Source: Rhodospirillaceae bacterium
GTDB lineage: Bacteria > Pseudomonadota > Alphaproteobacteria > Rhodospirillales > 2-02-FULL-58-16
Length of the DNA stretch: 27,128 bases
Direction: 5' to 3'
NCBI GenBank assembly: GCA_013349695.1
Contig: DUZD01000008.1
Coordinates: 1 to 27,128, forward strand
Below the pieces are notes generated by a model. That model was given only the letters and a program-made list of their open reading frames with translations. It was not told the origin of the DNA and ran no database searches. How positions within the stretch are numbered: position 1 is the stretch's first letter; the number at the start of each line of letters is the position of its first letter. A program made the translations under genes and the position numbers. Shown here one piece after another: positions 1 to 7,087 of the stretch.

Positions 1-1
1 G

Positions 2-387
2 TACGCCGAGGACGCCAGCGAGGTACGCAAGAAGCGCAAGGCCTTCCTGGCCAAGTGGCGGCTGAAGTGTCCCGGCGTGGCGGACAGCCTGGAGGGTGAG
101 GCCGCAAAGCGGACGAACGGAGATCGGCTGTTCACCTTCCCGCGCTATCCGCCCCAGCAATGGAAATCCTTACGGACAACCGTCAACGTATACGTTGACC
201 CATCGAACGCCTGCACGGAGAGTTCAAGCGCCGGATCAAGACCCAATGCGCGCTGCCCAACGCGGAGACCGCGGCCATGCTGTTCTGGGCGTTGATGGCG
301 TCGGGGCAGACAACCATGCGCCGCGTCAATGGCCGGCAAACGCTGGACCAGGCACCGGTCGAGCCGCTGCTTGACCTCGCCGCATGA
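2..387 (+). pseudogene. IS256-family (mutator-type) transposase, 3' fragment, frameshifted
   Basis: The window opens inside a transposase. Frame 2 (about 2-181) reads the C-terminal region typical of IS256-family enzymes, including KCPGV, RLFTFPRYPP and QWKSLRTT. The continuation (IERLHGEFKRRIKTQ, then AETAAMLFWALMASGQ) is in frame 1 from 202 and ends at a TGA at 385-387. The two frames are separated by an 18-bp perfect palindrome at 182-199 that takes the place of about four expected bases (normally TTNAIER at protein level), so the reading frame is broken. Upstream catalytic parts lie outside the window. I infer a dead IS256-type copy; no terminal inverted repeat could be identified after the stop. 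Confidence 0.8.
182..199. repeat. 18-bp perfect palindrome at the transposase frameshift point
   Basis: GTCAACGTATACGTTGAC reads identically on both strands. It sits exactly where the conserved TTNAIER segment should be encoded and shifts the frame by a net 14 inserted bases. It contains the AACG that would be expected there, so it looks like a small palindromic insertion or templated-repair scar. Confidence 0.75.
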
Positions 388-497
388 TTGAGTGACCATC
401 GGGATCGGAAGCTACGCCAAAAACGAATTTCCACCAACTATCGGACACGACCTTTTGCCTTCGTACATTCTCACGTCTTTTCCCAGCCAAACAAGTC

Positions 498-1001
498 CTA
501 CTGCGCCGGCTCCAAAGAAAGGTAGCTAAGACCCGCGGCGATCCCGAATCCAGTAGAAGTCTCGAGCGCCAGCGGCTGCAGGGTGAACTGGTTCTTACCC
601 GCGCCAACTAACACCTGTACGCCGCCGCCGAGGCCAGCCGAAGCAGAGGCCTTAGCACCTACGTATATTCCCGAAAGTGGATGCTTATCGGGACCAGTGT
701 CCAGCGATACCCCCAGAACAACAAAGTTGAGGGTCTCCGTTTTGTCCCAGTTGAGATCAATGCCCAGACCAATCCCGGTCTCGCCCTGGTAAGTTGCTCC
801 TTTTTCACCATTAACGGACGTGAAAAGACACGTTATCTGCGCCGTTGAATGAATTAACAGGTTAACCCTAGAGTCCTTTATTTGGTTGCATTTTAGAATA
901 CCGACTTTGACGCCAGTGGTGCCAGTAGTGTCGGATTTAACTGGGGTGCCGAGGCTTGCTATCGCAAATCCTAGGGCCAGTACCAAAGCCTTTTTTTTCA
1001 T
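498..1001 (-). CDS. DUF992-family exported protein
   Basis: This encodes a protein of 167 residues. The start at 1001 is chosen because a strong Shine-Dalgarno (GGAGGAG) lies just upstream and a signal peptide follows at once: KKK, a hydrophobic core (ALVLALGFAIASLG), then a probable cut near residue 23. The mature part has the DUF992 pattern: VKVGILKC near its start, ITCLFT, GIGLGIDL, GIYVGAKASASAGLGGGVQVLVG and a final LQPLALETSTGFGIAAGLSYLSL. Two cysteines could form a disulphide. The family is common in Alphaproteobacteria and has no established function; a periplasmic or outer-surface glycine-rich beta protein is inferred. The gene is visibly AT-richer than its neighbours and is flanked on both sides by transposon remnants, so it may be acquired or stranded. 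Confidence 0.85.
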   Translation of the reverse strand: MKKKALVLALGFAIASLGTPVKSDTTGTTGVKVGILKCNQIKDSRVNLLIHSTAQITCLFTSVNGEKGATYQGETGIGLGIDLNWDKTETLNFVVLGVSLDTGPDKHPLSGIYVGAKASASAGLGGGVQVLVGAGKNQFTLQPLALETSTGFGIAAGLSYLSLEPAQ

Positions 1002-1124
1002 GACCAACTCCTCCCTGAAAAAGTAATTATCCACACATTAACACGGAAATTCGATCGAGCGCAGTGGTTTTTTTGGGTTCCCCGTGGGAGCGGCACCCCC
1101 AATCAACATCATGCATTTCGCGAG

Positions 1125-1592
1125 TCAAGCCTGGTGTGGAGTTGCCCCGGTTTCGTGGACGGTTACACACTTTGGCGAAGGGGGGGGTAGCTGATATTTC
1201 CTTTCGTAGTCCTGGGGTGACAGGTAGCCGATGGCCGAATGCCGACGGCGGGGATTGTACCATCCCTCGATGAACTCGAAGACGGCCCGGCGTGCTTCGA
1301 CGTGGGAGCCCGCCACCCGCATCAACCTGGCGACGCGCTTGCGGCCCACAGCGTGTCCCAAGGCGGCCAGCTCGGCATGGATGCGCGGCGCGCCGTAGGT
1401 GCTCCGCGAGATGGCGTGGATCTCCCGAATGCGTTCGAGCAAACGCGCATCGTCCTCAGCGCCGGCCGATGGCGCCCGGCCCTGCCACGCGTAGTACCCG
1501 CTGGCGGAGACGCCCAGAACACGGCACATGGTGGCGATCGGATACATTGCCCAGTTGGCTCTTACGAACTCGAAGACTGGGGTGAGATCGAG
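1125..1592 (-). pseudogene. IS3-family transposase orfB, internally deleted
   Basis: The frame containing 1547-1125 carries the N-terminal region of an IS3-type orfB (YPIATMCRVLGVSASGYYAW, then the helix-turn-helix-like REIHAISRSTYGAPRIHAEL and KRVARLMRVAG). It then jumps straight to the C-terminal signature EFIEGWYNPRRRHSAIGYLSP. Full-length orfB proteins are about 280-300 residues; here about 140 remain. The missing centre should hold the first two Asp residues of the DDE triad, so the protein cannot be an active transposase. The frame is open upstream of the first ATG to about 1592 and overlaps the orfA frame, as expected for the programmed -1 frameshift of this family. Confidence 0.85.
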
Positions 1593-1895
1593 CCGGTCTC
1601 CCGAGCGAACCAGGCCGCGGCTTTTGCCAGGATTTCCCGCTCCTGGCGGAGCTGCCGGTTCTCGCCTCGGAGCCGACGAAGCTCCTCACGATCAGCGCTG
1701 GTCAGACCATCCTGACGGCGGCCTTCGTCTCGATCGGCTTGGCTCACCCAATTCCGGATCGCCTGGGCCGATGGCTCGAACTGCCGCGCCAGCTCCTCCG
1801 GCGAGCGGCCAGCACGGACCAGATCGACCATCTGCTGCCGGAACTCCGGCGGCTTTATTGGGCCGCGCCGCCTATTCGTTCGTGGGCCAGTGCGA
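1133..1895 (-). mobile_element. IS3-family element remnant
   Basis: This unit contains the orfA and orfB remnants. A GC-rich end-like sequence (TTGCCCCGGTTTCGTGGAC, about 1141-1159) follows orfB and resembles the terminal repeat of this IS3 subgroup. No matching inverted copy is visible near 1880-1900. The element is therefore truncated at its left end as well as internally deleted. Confidence 0.65.
1562..1876 (-). pseudogene. IS3-family transposase orfA, 5'-truncated
   Basis: This frame encodes the orfA helix-turn-helix and leucine-zipper region: PPEFRQQMVDLVRAGRSPEE, SAQAIRNWVSQADRDEG, then LRRLRGENRQLRQEREILAK. No plausible start codon precedes it. Upstream of about 1876 the sequence changes to that of the neighbouring IS1380-type remnant, so the 5' end and left inverted repeat of the IS3 element have been lost at that junction. 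Confidence 0.8.
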
Positions 1896-1902
1896 GCTCG
1901 TT

Positions 1903-2846
1903 CTAGTAGGGATGGGCCGAGGCCATGGAGACTTTGATCCGCCGAACGCTCACCGTCACCCTTGCGCCGAGCTTCAGCAGTTTGAGGCGGATGGCGCCGC
2001 GAGTGGCATTTTCCAGGCGGGTCTGTTTGAGGCCGAGGCGCCTCGGGCTGTCGATGAGGAGGTAGGCCAAGAAAGCGAACCACAGGCGCAACTGGTTGGC
2101 GCGCATGGACTTGGCGCTGGTGCGGTCGGCGAACAGGTCCAACCGGCATTCCTTGATCCGGTTCTCCATGTCGCCGTGGGCGCGGTAGAGATCCTCGTAG
2201 AGTTCCCTGGCGCCGTATTCGGAGGGCCTGAGCGAGGTGACGACGAAGCGCGGATCGGCGCCCTTGGCCAAGTGTTCCGCCTTGCCGACGACACGCCGCC
2301 GCCGGCTCCAGCTTTCGCGGGTCGCGTACATGAAGTCGGCGAACCGGCGGGCCGGCTTTGCCGTTTCCGGATATGGGAGACGGTGAGGATGGACCGTGGC
2401 CGAAGGCCGCGTAAGCCGTCAGAACGTGCGACCTCCTCCTTCGCCCCGGCGGCGGCGTCGATGTTGGAACGCCTGAGCTTGGCCGCCAACAGGTGGCGCT
2501 CCGAGAAGATGTAGAGCGGCAGATAACAATAACAGTCGTAATATCCGTGGAAGAACCGGCGGCGCGGGCTTCGAGATACAGGTCGACGAACAGGGCCTCG
2601 ATGGCGGAACCGTCATGGCCGATCTTGTGGTAGCGGCTCGGCGCGCCCTCTGGCGCCTATTCCAATCGGTTCAGCCTGCTCTTGCCGGCCAGCGCCGCGC
2701 TCGAACAGATTGATCGCTTTGTTGACATGGCGAAGCAGCAGCGTTCCCGCATCCGTGGTGGTCGCACCGCCGTCGAACGCCGCCACCACGCGCCGCCTAT
2801 CGAAGCCTTCAAAATCATACTGATTGGTGATACACTCTGTTTGCAT
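1903..2846 (-). pseudogene. IS1380-family transposase, multiply deleted and frameshifted
   Basis: The N-terminus at 2846 (MQTECITNQYDFEGF, RRRVVAAFDGGATTTDAGTL) is typical of IS1380-type transposases. Then come, in shifting frames, RYHKIGHDGSAIEALFVDLY (around 2600-2645), FFHGYYDCYCYLPLYIF and LLAAKLRRSNIDAA (around 2440-2560), and finally MYATRESWSRRRRVVGKAEH through RANQLRLWFAFLAYLLI (2331 to about 2010). About 944 bp remain of an expected 1.3-1.4 kb. The junction joining YLEAR to FFHGYYD removes the catalytic Asp-rich segment normally between them, and a further gap lies before MYATRES. It is a dead copy abutting the IS3 remnant. Confidence 0.8.
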
Positions 2847-2859
2847 CGGAACCCCTTCC

Positions 2860-2903
2860 AGAATCTGTCAAGCTTTTGTTATAAAAGAACTTTAACAGAT
2901 TCT
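2860..2903. repeat. Nested dyad upstream of the IS1380 remnant
   Basis: AGAATCTGT (2860-2868) is repeated inverted as ACAGATTCT (2895-2903). Inside it, CTTTT (2873-2877) pairs with AAAAG (2883-2887). It lies between the 5' end of the IS1380-type transposase and the next gene. It may be the element's end or leader hairpin. No T-run follows on the plus strand. Confidence 0.45.
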
Positions 2904-2956
2904 TGGGGCCGATGCACCCCGTAGTTCGAGAAATCCGGGTTAGGGGACGCCAACCG

Positions 2957-4468
2957 ATGAATGAACTCACCGTCCCGCCACCGCATACCGAAGAGATGTT
3001 GGAACGATGGTACCAAAGGGTCTTCGCGATGGAGACCGCCCCTTTCGGCGACAGCCCCGCCGTCAGTGCCTACATCAAGGACGTGATCGACCACGCCGCG
3101 CCCGAAGAGCGGCTCATCCTGGTGGAGCAGATCCTGCCGGCGATCGAGGCCTGCGGAGACATCGAGGTCAAGGCGGAGAACCTAAAGTATTTGAGCCGTA
3201 TCGCCCATACCGGCGGCCACGTCCACCTGCTGGAGCGCCATGACCGGAGACTGCTGGAAACCGCGTTCAGCGATTTCTCCGCAACCGTGAACGGCGCCGC
3301 CGGCGAAGGGCGGTGCGTGCTTTTCGTGGCGCAAACGCCTTATTTCGTCATCTTGCGCGAAGCCATGTATCTCAGGCGGAACGGCTACAGGGTATTTCTC
3401 GTCTCCGTCTGGGCCTTGCCGGAGCATCTCCAGGACCTTTTCGAGGAAAATTTCGACGCCATCGCCAACACGTTCGGCAGCTTTCGCGTCCTGAAGCGGC
3501 TGCTTGGCGAGCTCCGCCCCGACATCTTCCACGTCCAGTGCTGGATGTGGTTCTACTTGATTGGCCGGATGGTTCTCGAAAACAAAGGCGAGGCGAAAGT
3601 GGTCTGCGAGTTTTATGACATAACCTCCTTCTACGCCAAACGCGAGGACCTGTGCCGGCACTGGAGTTCGACCGCGGTCGATTTTGATTTCGCCATGGAG
3701 AACTACATCCTCGCCCGCGCCGACGCCGTCATCACCCGTTTCCAGGACGGCTTCGTAGAGGAATGGATGAATGGCCACGGGGAGGCGACGAAGCACCTGC
3801 GGATGTTGCCGTATCCCTGCCGCGAGTTCACCACCTACGGCGCCGGCAAGCTGTCGGACGGCGACGGCGTCGTCCGCCTCGTCTACGCCGGAAACATCGT
3901 CCCCCAAACGGACAGCTATCCGGCGGAACTCTACCCCACCCGCAACATGCACATCGCCCTTCGTTCCATGCTCGAACAGGGGTTGGCCATCGACCTGCTG
4001 GGGGTGCCTTACGACGACCACGACGCCGTCGGGTTCGAAGTTTACAAAGCGCTGGCCGGCGAATTCCCCCGATTCCGGATGATGGACGGCATTCCTCCCG
4101 ACAGGCTGGCCGAGACCCTGTGCCAATACGATTACGCCATCAACCTTTTCCATGTCGATATGAAGGTCCTGCGAATAAGCGAGGCCTGCATGCGCGCCGC
4201 CATGCCGGCGAAGCTTTTTTCATACCTGGAGGCCGGATTGCCGATCCTGGTCCATAGCGAATACGAGAACATGGCCGGGTTCATCGCCTCCAACGGCTTC
4301 GGCCTGGCGGTTCATACCTCCGAGATCGGTGGAATCGCCGCCCGCCTGAAGGACTTCGATTACGAGGGCGCCGTCGCCAAGATCAAGGCCTACAACGTCG
4401 AACACGGGATGGACCGGAAAATCGGCCGCCTGATCGCCCTCTACGGAGAAATCATGGGAAGGTCATGA
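2957..4468 (+). CDS. GT-B fold glycosyltransferase (GT4-like)
   Basis: This encodes about 503 residues. The ATG at 2957 is chosen because AGGGGA lies about ten bases upstream; an earlier in-frame ATG at 2903 is possible but runs into the dyad region. Residues 1 to about 110 form a predicted helical N-terminal extension. From about residue 118 the first Rossmann half starts (CVLFVAQTPYFVILREAMYL, RNGYRVFLVSV), followed by DIFHVQCWMW. The second half starts near VVRLVYAGNIVPQ. It contains the family's nucleotide-sugar-binding region PAKLFSYLEAGLPILV at about residues 417-432, where a conserved Glu is expected to contact the ribose. No signal peptide or membrane helix is visible, so it is probably cytosolic. 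Donor and acceptor cannot be told. It stands alone, with transposon debris upstream and the minus-strand folA downstream. Confidence 0.75.
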   Translation: MNELTVPPPHTEEMLERWYQRVFAMETAPFGDSPAVSAYIKDVIDHAAPEERLILVEQILPAIEACGDIEVKAENLKYLSRIAHTGGHVHLLERHDRRLLETAFSDFSATVNGAAGEGRCVLFVAQTPYFVILREAMYLRRNGYRVFLVSVWALPEHLQDLFEENFDAIANTFGSFRVLKRLLGELRPDIFHVQCWMWFYLIGRMVLENKGEAKVVCEFYDITSFYAKREDLCRHWSSTAVDFDFAMENYILARADAVITRFQDGFVEEWMNGHGEATKHLRMLPYPCREFTTYGAGKLSDGDGVVRLVYAGNIVPQTDSYPAELYPTRNMHIALRSMLEQGLAIDLLGVPYDDHDAVGFEVYKALAGEFPRFRMMDGIPPDRLAETLCQYDYAINLFHVDMKVLRISEACMRAAMPAKLFSYLEAGLPILVHSEYENMAGFIASNGFGLAVHTSEIGGIAARLKDFDYEGAVAKIKAYNVEHGMDRKIGRLIALYGEIMGRS

Positions 4469-4524
4469 AAATCGAAACGACGGGTATAATACGCGAGCTG
4501 TACGGCAACCGACACGTACAATAG
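4465..4524 (+). other. 19-codon ORF overlapping the glycosyltransferase stop
   Basis: ATGA at 4465-4468 overlaps the glycosyltransferase stop. The following frame runs 19 codons (MKIETTGIIRELYGNRHVQ) to a TAG. Such 4-bp overlaps usually mark a translationally coupled next gene, so this may be the stump of a lost operon partner. It is not recognised as any family. Confidence 0.2.
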
Positions 4525-4569
4525 CCAGCAATTCCATCAGGCAATCGAAAATATCTGTCTCGGCTTGCT

Positions 4570-4587
4570 GTCAGTCACTGACTTTTT
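4570..4587 (+). terminator. Candidate short intrinsic terminator
   Basis: GTCAG, a TCA loop and CTGAC are followed at once by five T (4583-4587). The stem is only five pairs and not GC-rich, so it is a weak candidate for the end of the glycosyltransferase transcript. The rest of 4525-4637 shows only another tiny dyad (GTCAA/TTGAC near 4594) and no gene. Confidence 0.35.
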
Positions 4588-4637
4588 ACCGGCCCGTCAA
4601 CTTTTGACAATAACTCCAGCCTGTTGAGACATCACAT

Positions 4638-5153
4638 CTAGGGCATTTTCCGATCGAGGACGACAAAACTGTATGGGGGCGTATCCGCGCCCGGCTCTTC
4701 GGCGTGATGGTATTGGCGCGAGGTTTCCCTCCACGCCTTGCGATTGAAGTTGGGAAAATAGACGTCGCCATGCACTTCCCTATGAACTTCCGTCACATAC
4801 AAACGATCCGCTGTTGGCAGAAACATTTCGTAAATCCGCGATCCGCCGATGACCATGATTTCATCGGCTTTCTCCATCATGGCGACGACCTTGGCGGCGT
4901 CCAGCGCTCTTTCCAGGCCATCGACCGCGTGGATTCCCTCTTCCTGGTAGAACGTCTTGCGGGTGATAACGATGTTGGTCCGTCCGGGCAGGGGCTTGCC
5001 AATGGATTCAAAGGTCTTGCGGCCCATGATCAAGGGCTTGCCCATGGTCAAGGATTTGAAATGCTCTATGTCTCCGGGGAGGTGCCAGGGGATGCCGCCA
5101 GCATGGCCGATGACCCGGTTTTCAGCCATCGCCACAATAATGGACAAGCGCAT
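4638..5153 (-). CDS. folA: Dihydrofolate reductase
   Basis: This encodes 171 residues, the usual length for bacterial DHFR. The enzyme reduces dihydrofolate to tetrahydrofolate with NADPH in the cytosol and so recycles the dihydrofolate made by thymidylate synthase. Visible signatures are MRLSIIVAMAENRVIGHAGG at the N-terminus, the active-site motif IPWHLPGDIEHFK with catalytic Asp28 (equivalent to E. coli Asp27), the NADPH-binding MGRKTFESIGKPLPGR around residues 43-58, and IGGSRIYEMFL near residue 102. The start lies nine bases after the thyA stop, so the two are cotranscribed as thyA-folA. The pairing is the classic one, because ThyA oxidises methylene-tetrahydrofolate to dihydrofolate. 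Confidence 0.97.
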   Translation of the reverse strand: MRLSIIVAMAENRVIGHAGGIPWHLPGDIEHFKSLTMGKPLIMGRKTFESIGKPLPGRTNIVITRKTFYQEEGIHAVDGLERALDAAKVVAMMEKADEIMVIGGSRIYEMFLPTADRLYVTEVHREVHGDVYFPNFNRKAWRETSRQYHHAEEPGADTPPYSFVVLDRKMP

Positions 5154-5162
5154 GGAAAATCC

Positions 5163-5957
5163 TTACACGGCGACAGCGGCCTTGATAAGAGGATGGGCTT
5201 GATAGCCTTGCAGGTCGAAATCATCATACTTGAAGTCGAAAAGGTTGCCGACGTCCGGGTTGATTTTCATCCTCGGCAAGGGCAGAGGCTGGCGGCCCAA
5301 TTGTTCTTTCGCCTGTTCCAAATGGTTGGCGTACAGGTGAGCGTCGCCGAACGTATGGACGAAATCTCCGGGCTTCCAACCCGTCACCTGGGCAACCATC
5401 ATCGTCAGAAGCGCGTAAGAAGCGATATTGAAAGGGACGCCCAGGAAAATATCGGCGCTACGCTGGTAGAGCTGACAGGATAACCTGCCGTCGGCGACGT
5501 AGAATTGAAAAAGACAATGGCAAGGCGGTAAAGCCATATTGCCGATCTCGGCGACGTTCCAGGCGCAGACGATCAAGCGGCGCGAATCGGGATTGCTCCT
5601 GATTTCCTCGACCACCCGGCTGATTTGATCGACGTGCCCGCCGCCGGGTGTCGGCCAGGACCGCCATTGGGCGCCGTAAACGGGACCGAGGTCGCCGTTT
5701 TCGTCGGCCCATTCATCCCAGATCCTAACGCCGTTGTCTTTCAGGTACTTGATATTGGTGTCGCCATTCAGGAACCACAGCAATTCATGAACGATCGACT
5801 TGAGATGCAGCTTTTTTGTCGTCACCACGGGGAAACCATCGTCCAAATCGAAACGCATCTGATAACCGAATACGCTCCGGGTGCCTGTGCCGGTCCTGTC
5901 GCTTTTGACGCTTCCGTGGCGGAAAACGTGGCCGACCAAGTCCAGGTACTGTTTCAT
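5163..5957 (-). CDS. thyA: Thymidylate synthase (ThyA type)
   Basis: This encodes 264 residues, the same length as the E. coli enzyme. It methylates dUMP to dTMP using 5,10-methylene-tetrahydrofolate. Visible residues are Arg21 in the phosphate-binding loop (DRTGTGT), the folate and dUMP region FPVVTTKKLHLKSIVHELLW, the paired Arg126-Arg127 (SRRLIV), the catalytic nucleophile Cys146 in ALPPCHCLFQFYV, and QRSADIFLGVPFNIASYALL with the dUMP-binding Asn177. It is transcribed divergently from ssrA. With folA immediately downstream it forms a two-gene nucleotide operon. No flavin-dependent ThyX is seen in the window. Confidence 0.98.
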   Translation of the reverse strand: MKQYLDLVGHVFRHGSVKSDRTGTGTRSVFGYQMRFDLDDGFPVVTTKKLHLKSIVHELLWFLNGDTNIKYLKDNGVRIWDEWADENGDLGPVYGAQWRSWPTPGGGHVDQISRVVEEIRSNPDSRRLIVCAWNVAEIGNMALPPCHCLFQFYVADGRLSCQLYQRSADIFLGVPFNIASYALLTMMVAQVTGWKPGDFVHTFGDAHLYANHLEQAKEQLGRQPLPLPRMKINPDVGNLFDFKYDDFDLQGYQAHPLIKAAVAV

Positions 5958-6067
5958 GAGCCTGTTTCCATCCCCACGGGTCGGGCCCTTCCCGCGGGCG
6001 GCACTTTACCGTTTCCCGCCGCCGGGGCAAAGCTTCCCGTTGCCCTTCCGGTCCATCATTTGTCCCC

Positions 6068-6096
6068 TTTTCAAGTCTCCCTAAAGTTTCTATATT
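6068..6096 (+). promoter_or_regulatory. Candidate ssrA promoter
   Basis: TTTCAA (6068-6073), a 17-bp spacer and TATATT (6091-6096) end a few bases before the predicted start of the tmRNA acceptor piece. The -10 is good and the -35 weak. The region 5958-6100 also has to hold the divergent thyA promoter, for which I see no clear match. Confidence 0.5.
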
Positions 6097-6100
6097 ATTA

Positions 6101-6395
6101 AGTGCCGGGAAACCGGCTATGGCGATAAACGCTTTATAGAATAAGCGTTGCGGACCCGGGGGCAGTGCCCGGCGCCTCCACCAATTCCTTCCCCCTCGGC
6201 CTAGGTTCCGACGAGGATTTCAAATGGGGGCGAAACAGGATCGACGCGCGTGGTAAAGATAGGGTTTTCGCCCGGCATGGCACCACCGTTATCGGGCCAA
6301 CTTGATAAATGCCAATGATAACGAGGCATTTGCTTTAGCCGCTTAAGGCTGAAACGGGGTTCGGGGGGCACCTGGCAACAGAAGCCCCCCACTAA
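6101..6395 (+). ncRNA. ssrA: Circularly permuted two-piece tmRNA (ssrA)
   Basis: This is the transfer-messenger RNA that rescues stalled ribosomes and tags nascent proteins for proteolysis. The order is permuted as in Alphaproteobacteria. The acceptor piece (about 6101-6183) comes first and ends in CGCCTCC-A-CCA. A spacer to be removed (6184-6225) follows. The coding piece starts with GGGGGCG at 6226. These two 7-mers pair perfectly, with G6228 opposite T6177 giving the G3:U70 pair that specifies alanine charging. The acceptor piece has a GAAA-capped stem (6104-6117), an AACGCTT/AAGCGTT stem (6128-6149) and a T-arm (6156-6172). The coding piece has AGGATCGACG after the acceptor strand, a pseudoknot-1 candidate (GCCCG/CGGGC), the tag frame, and a GGGGGGC/GCCCCCC helix (6363-6390) near its 3' end. 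Mature termini are estimated. Confidence 0.93.
6311..6346 (+). other. tmRNA tag reading frame (ANDNEAFALAA)
   Basis: The resume codon GCC at 6311 opens 11 codons, ANDNEAFALAA, closed by TAA at 6344-6346. With the alanine carried by the tmRNA itself the tag is AANDNEAFALAA. The AANDN start is the part that SspB-type adaptors recognise and the hydrophobic LAA end is the ClpX degron. It is slightly shorter than the 14-residue Caulobacter tag (from memory). Confidence 0.92.
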
Positions 6396-6410
6396 AGCCG
6401 CCGCCGCCGA

Positions 6411-6426
6411 TTCCACGAAAGTGGAA
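6411..6426 (+). repeat. GAAA-tetraloop hairpin between ssrA and sspB
   Basis: TTCCAC-GAAA-GTGGAA forms six perfect pairs with a GNRA loop, about 20 bases after the coding-piece helix. It could be the 3' end of the tmRNA precursor or a processing signal. No T-run follows, so it is not a standard intrinsic terminator. Confidence 0.5.
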
Positions 6427-6514
6427 AAGGCCCCAACGCACTGGCGGCAATCGCAGGCATGGCCGCGACCGAGACGTAAGCGCCGCACGGAACGCGGCGA
6501 CGTTAGGAAATTAA

Positions 6515-7000
6515 ATGGACATGGATCCTCTTCCCTACGACCAGTGGATCGAAAATGCCTTGCGCAACGTCATCCGCCAAGCGTTGCGGGTGACGGCGCA
6601 AGAAGGGCTTGCCGGCGATCATCACTTCCTTATCACCTTCCACACTGGCGCCGAGGGCGTCAAAATACCGCCTTCCTTGCGAGCCGAACACCCGGACGAG
6701 ATGACCATCGTGATCCAGCACCAGTTCGAGAATTTGGTCTTCGGCGACGACGCTTTCACGGTGACGCTCCGGTTCAGCGGCAAGGCCGAGCGCTTACACG
6801 TCCCTTTGGCGGCCGTCACTTCATTTTCCGACCCGGCGGTCGACTTTGGACTGCAACTCAATATGACGTACAAAGCCAGCCAAGGCGAGGACGGCAAGGT
6901 TGTCATGGAACCGGGCTTGGCGGATCAATCCGACGGCGCCAGCGACGACGACAAGGCGACCGGCGAGGTCATTGCTCTCGACGCCTTCCGCAAAAAGTAA
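6515..7000 (+). CDS. sspB: ClpXP adaptor SspB (alphaproteobacterial type)
   Basis: This encodes 161 residues. SspB binds the ssrA tag and tethers tagged proteins to the ClpXP protease. The N-terminal helix (YDQWIENALRNVIRQALRVT) and the beta core (HHFLITFHTGAEGVKIPPSL, EMTIVIQHQFENLVF, RLHVPLAAVTSFSDPAVDFGL) match the alphaproteobacterial SspB family. An acidic flexible linker (about residues 125-145) leads to a C-terminal VIALDAFRKK, the short ClpX-binding tail expected of this family. The ATG at 6515 follows AGGAAA at 6505-6510; a second ATG two codons later is possible. It lies about 120 bases downstream of ssrA on the same strand, so tag and tag reader are neighbours. Confidence 0.92.
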   Translation: MDMDPLPYDQWIENALRNVIRQALRVTAQEGLAGDHHFLITFHTGAEGVKIPPSLRAEHPDEMTIVIQHQFENLVFGDDAFTVTLRFSGKAERLHVPLAAVTSFSDPAVDFGLQLNMTYKASQGEDGKVVMEPGLADQSDGASDDDKATGEVIALDAFRKK

Positions 7001-7087
7001 TTCCGGCGACCCTGGGGTTCCATCCCGCCATTGCGTTGAAATCGCAAAGCCGGGAACCAATTTTACCATACATACGGGAAATCGCCC

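Noticed and set aside
1528..2514. 328-codon plus-strand open frame across the IS remnants
   Set aside because: It is antisense to two recognisable transposase remnants and crosses their junction.
3182..4153. 323-codon open frame antisense to the glycosyltransferase
   Set aside because: It is a shadow frame with biased composition, while the sense frame has glycosyltransferase motifs.
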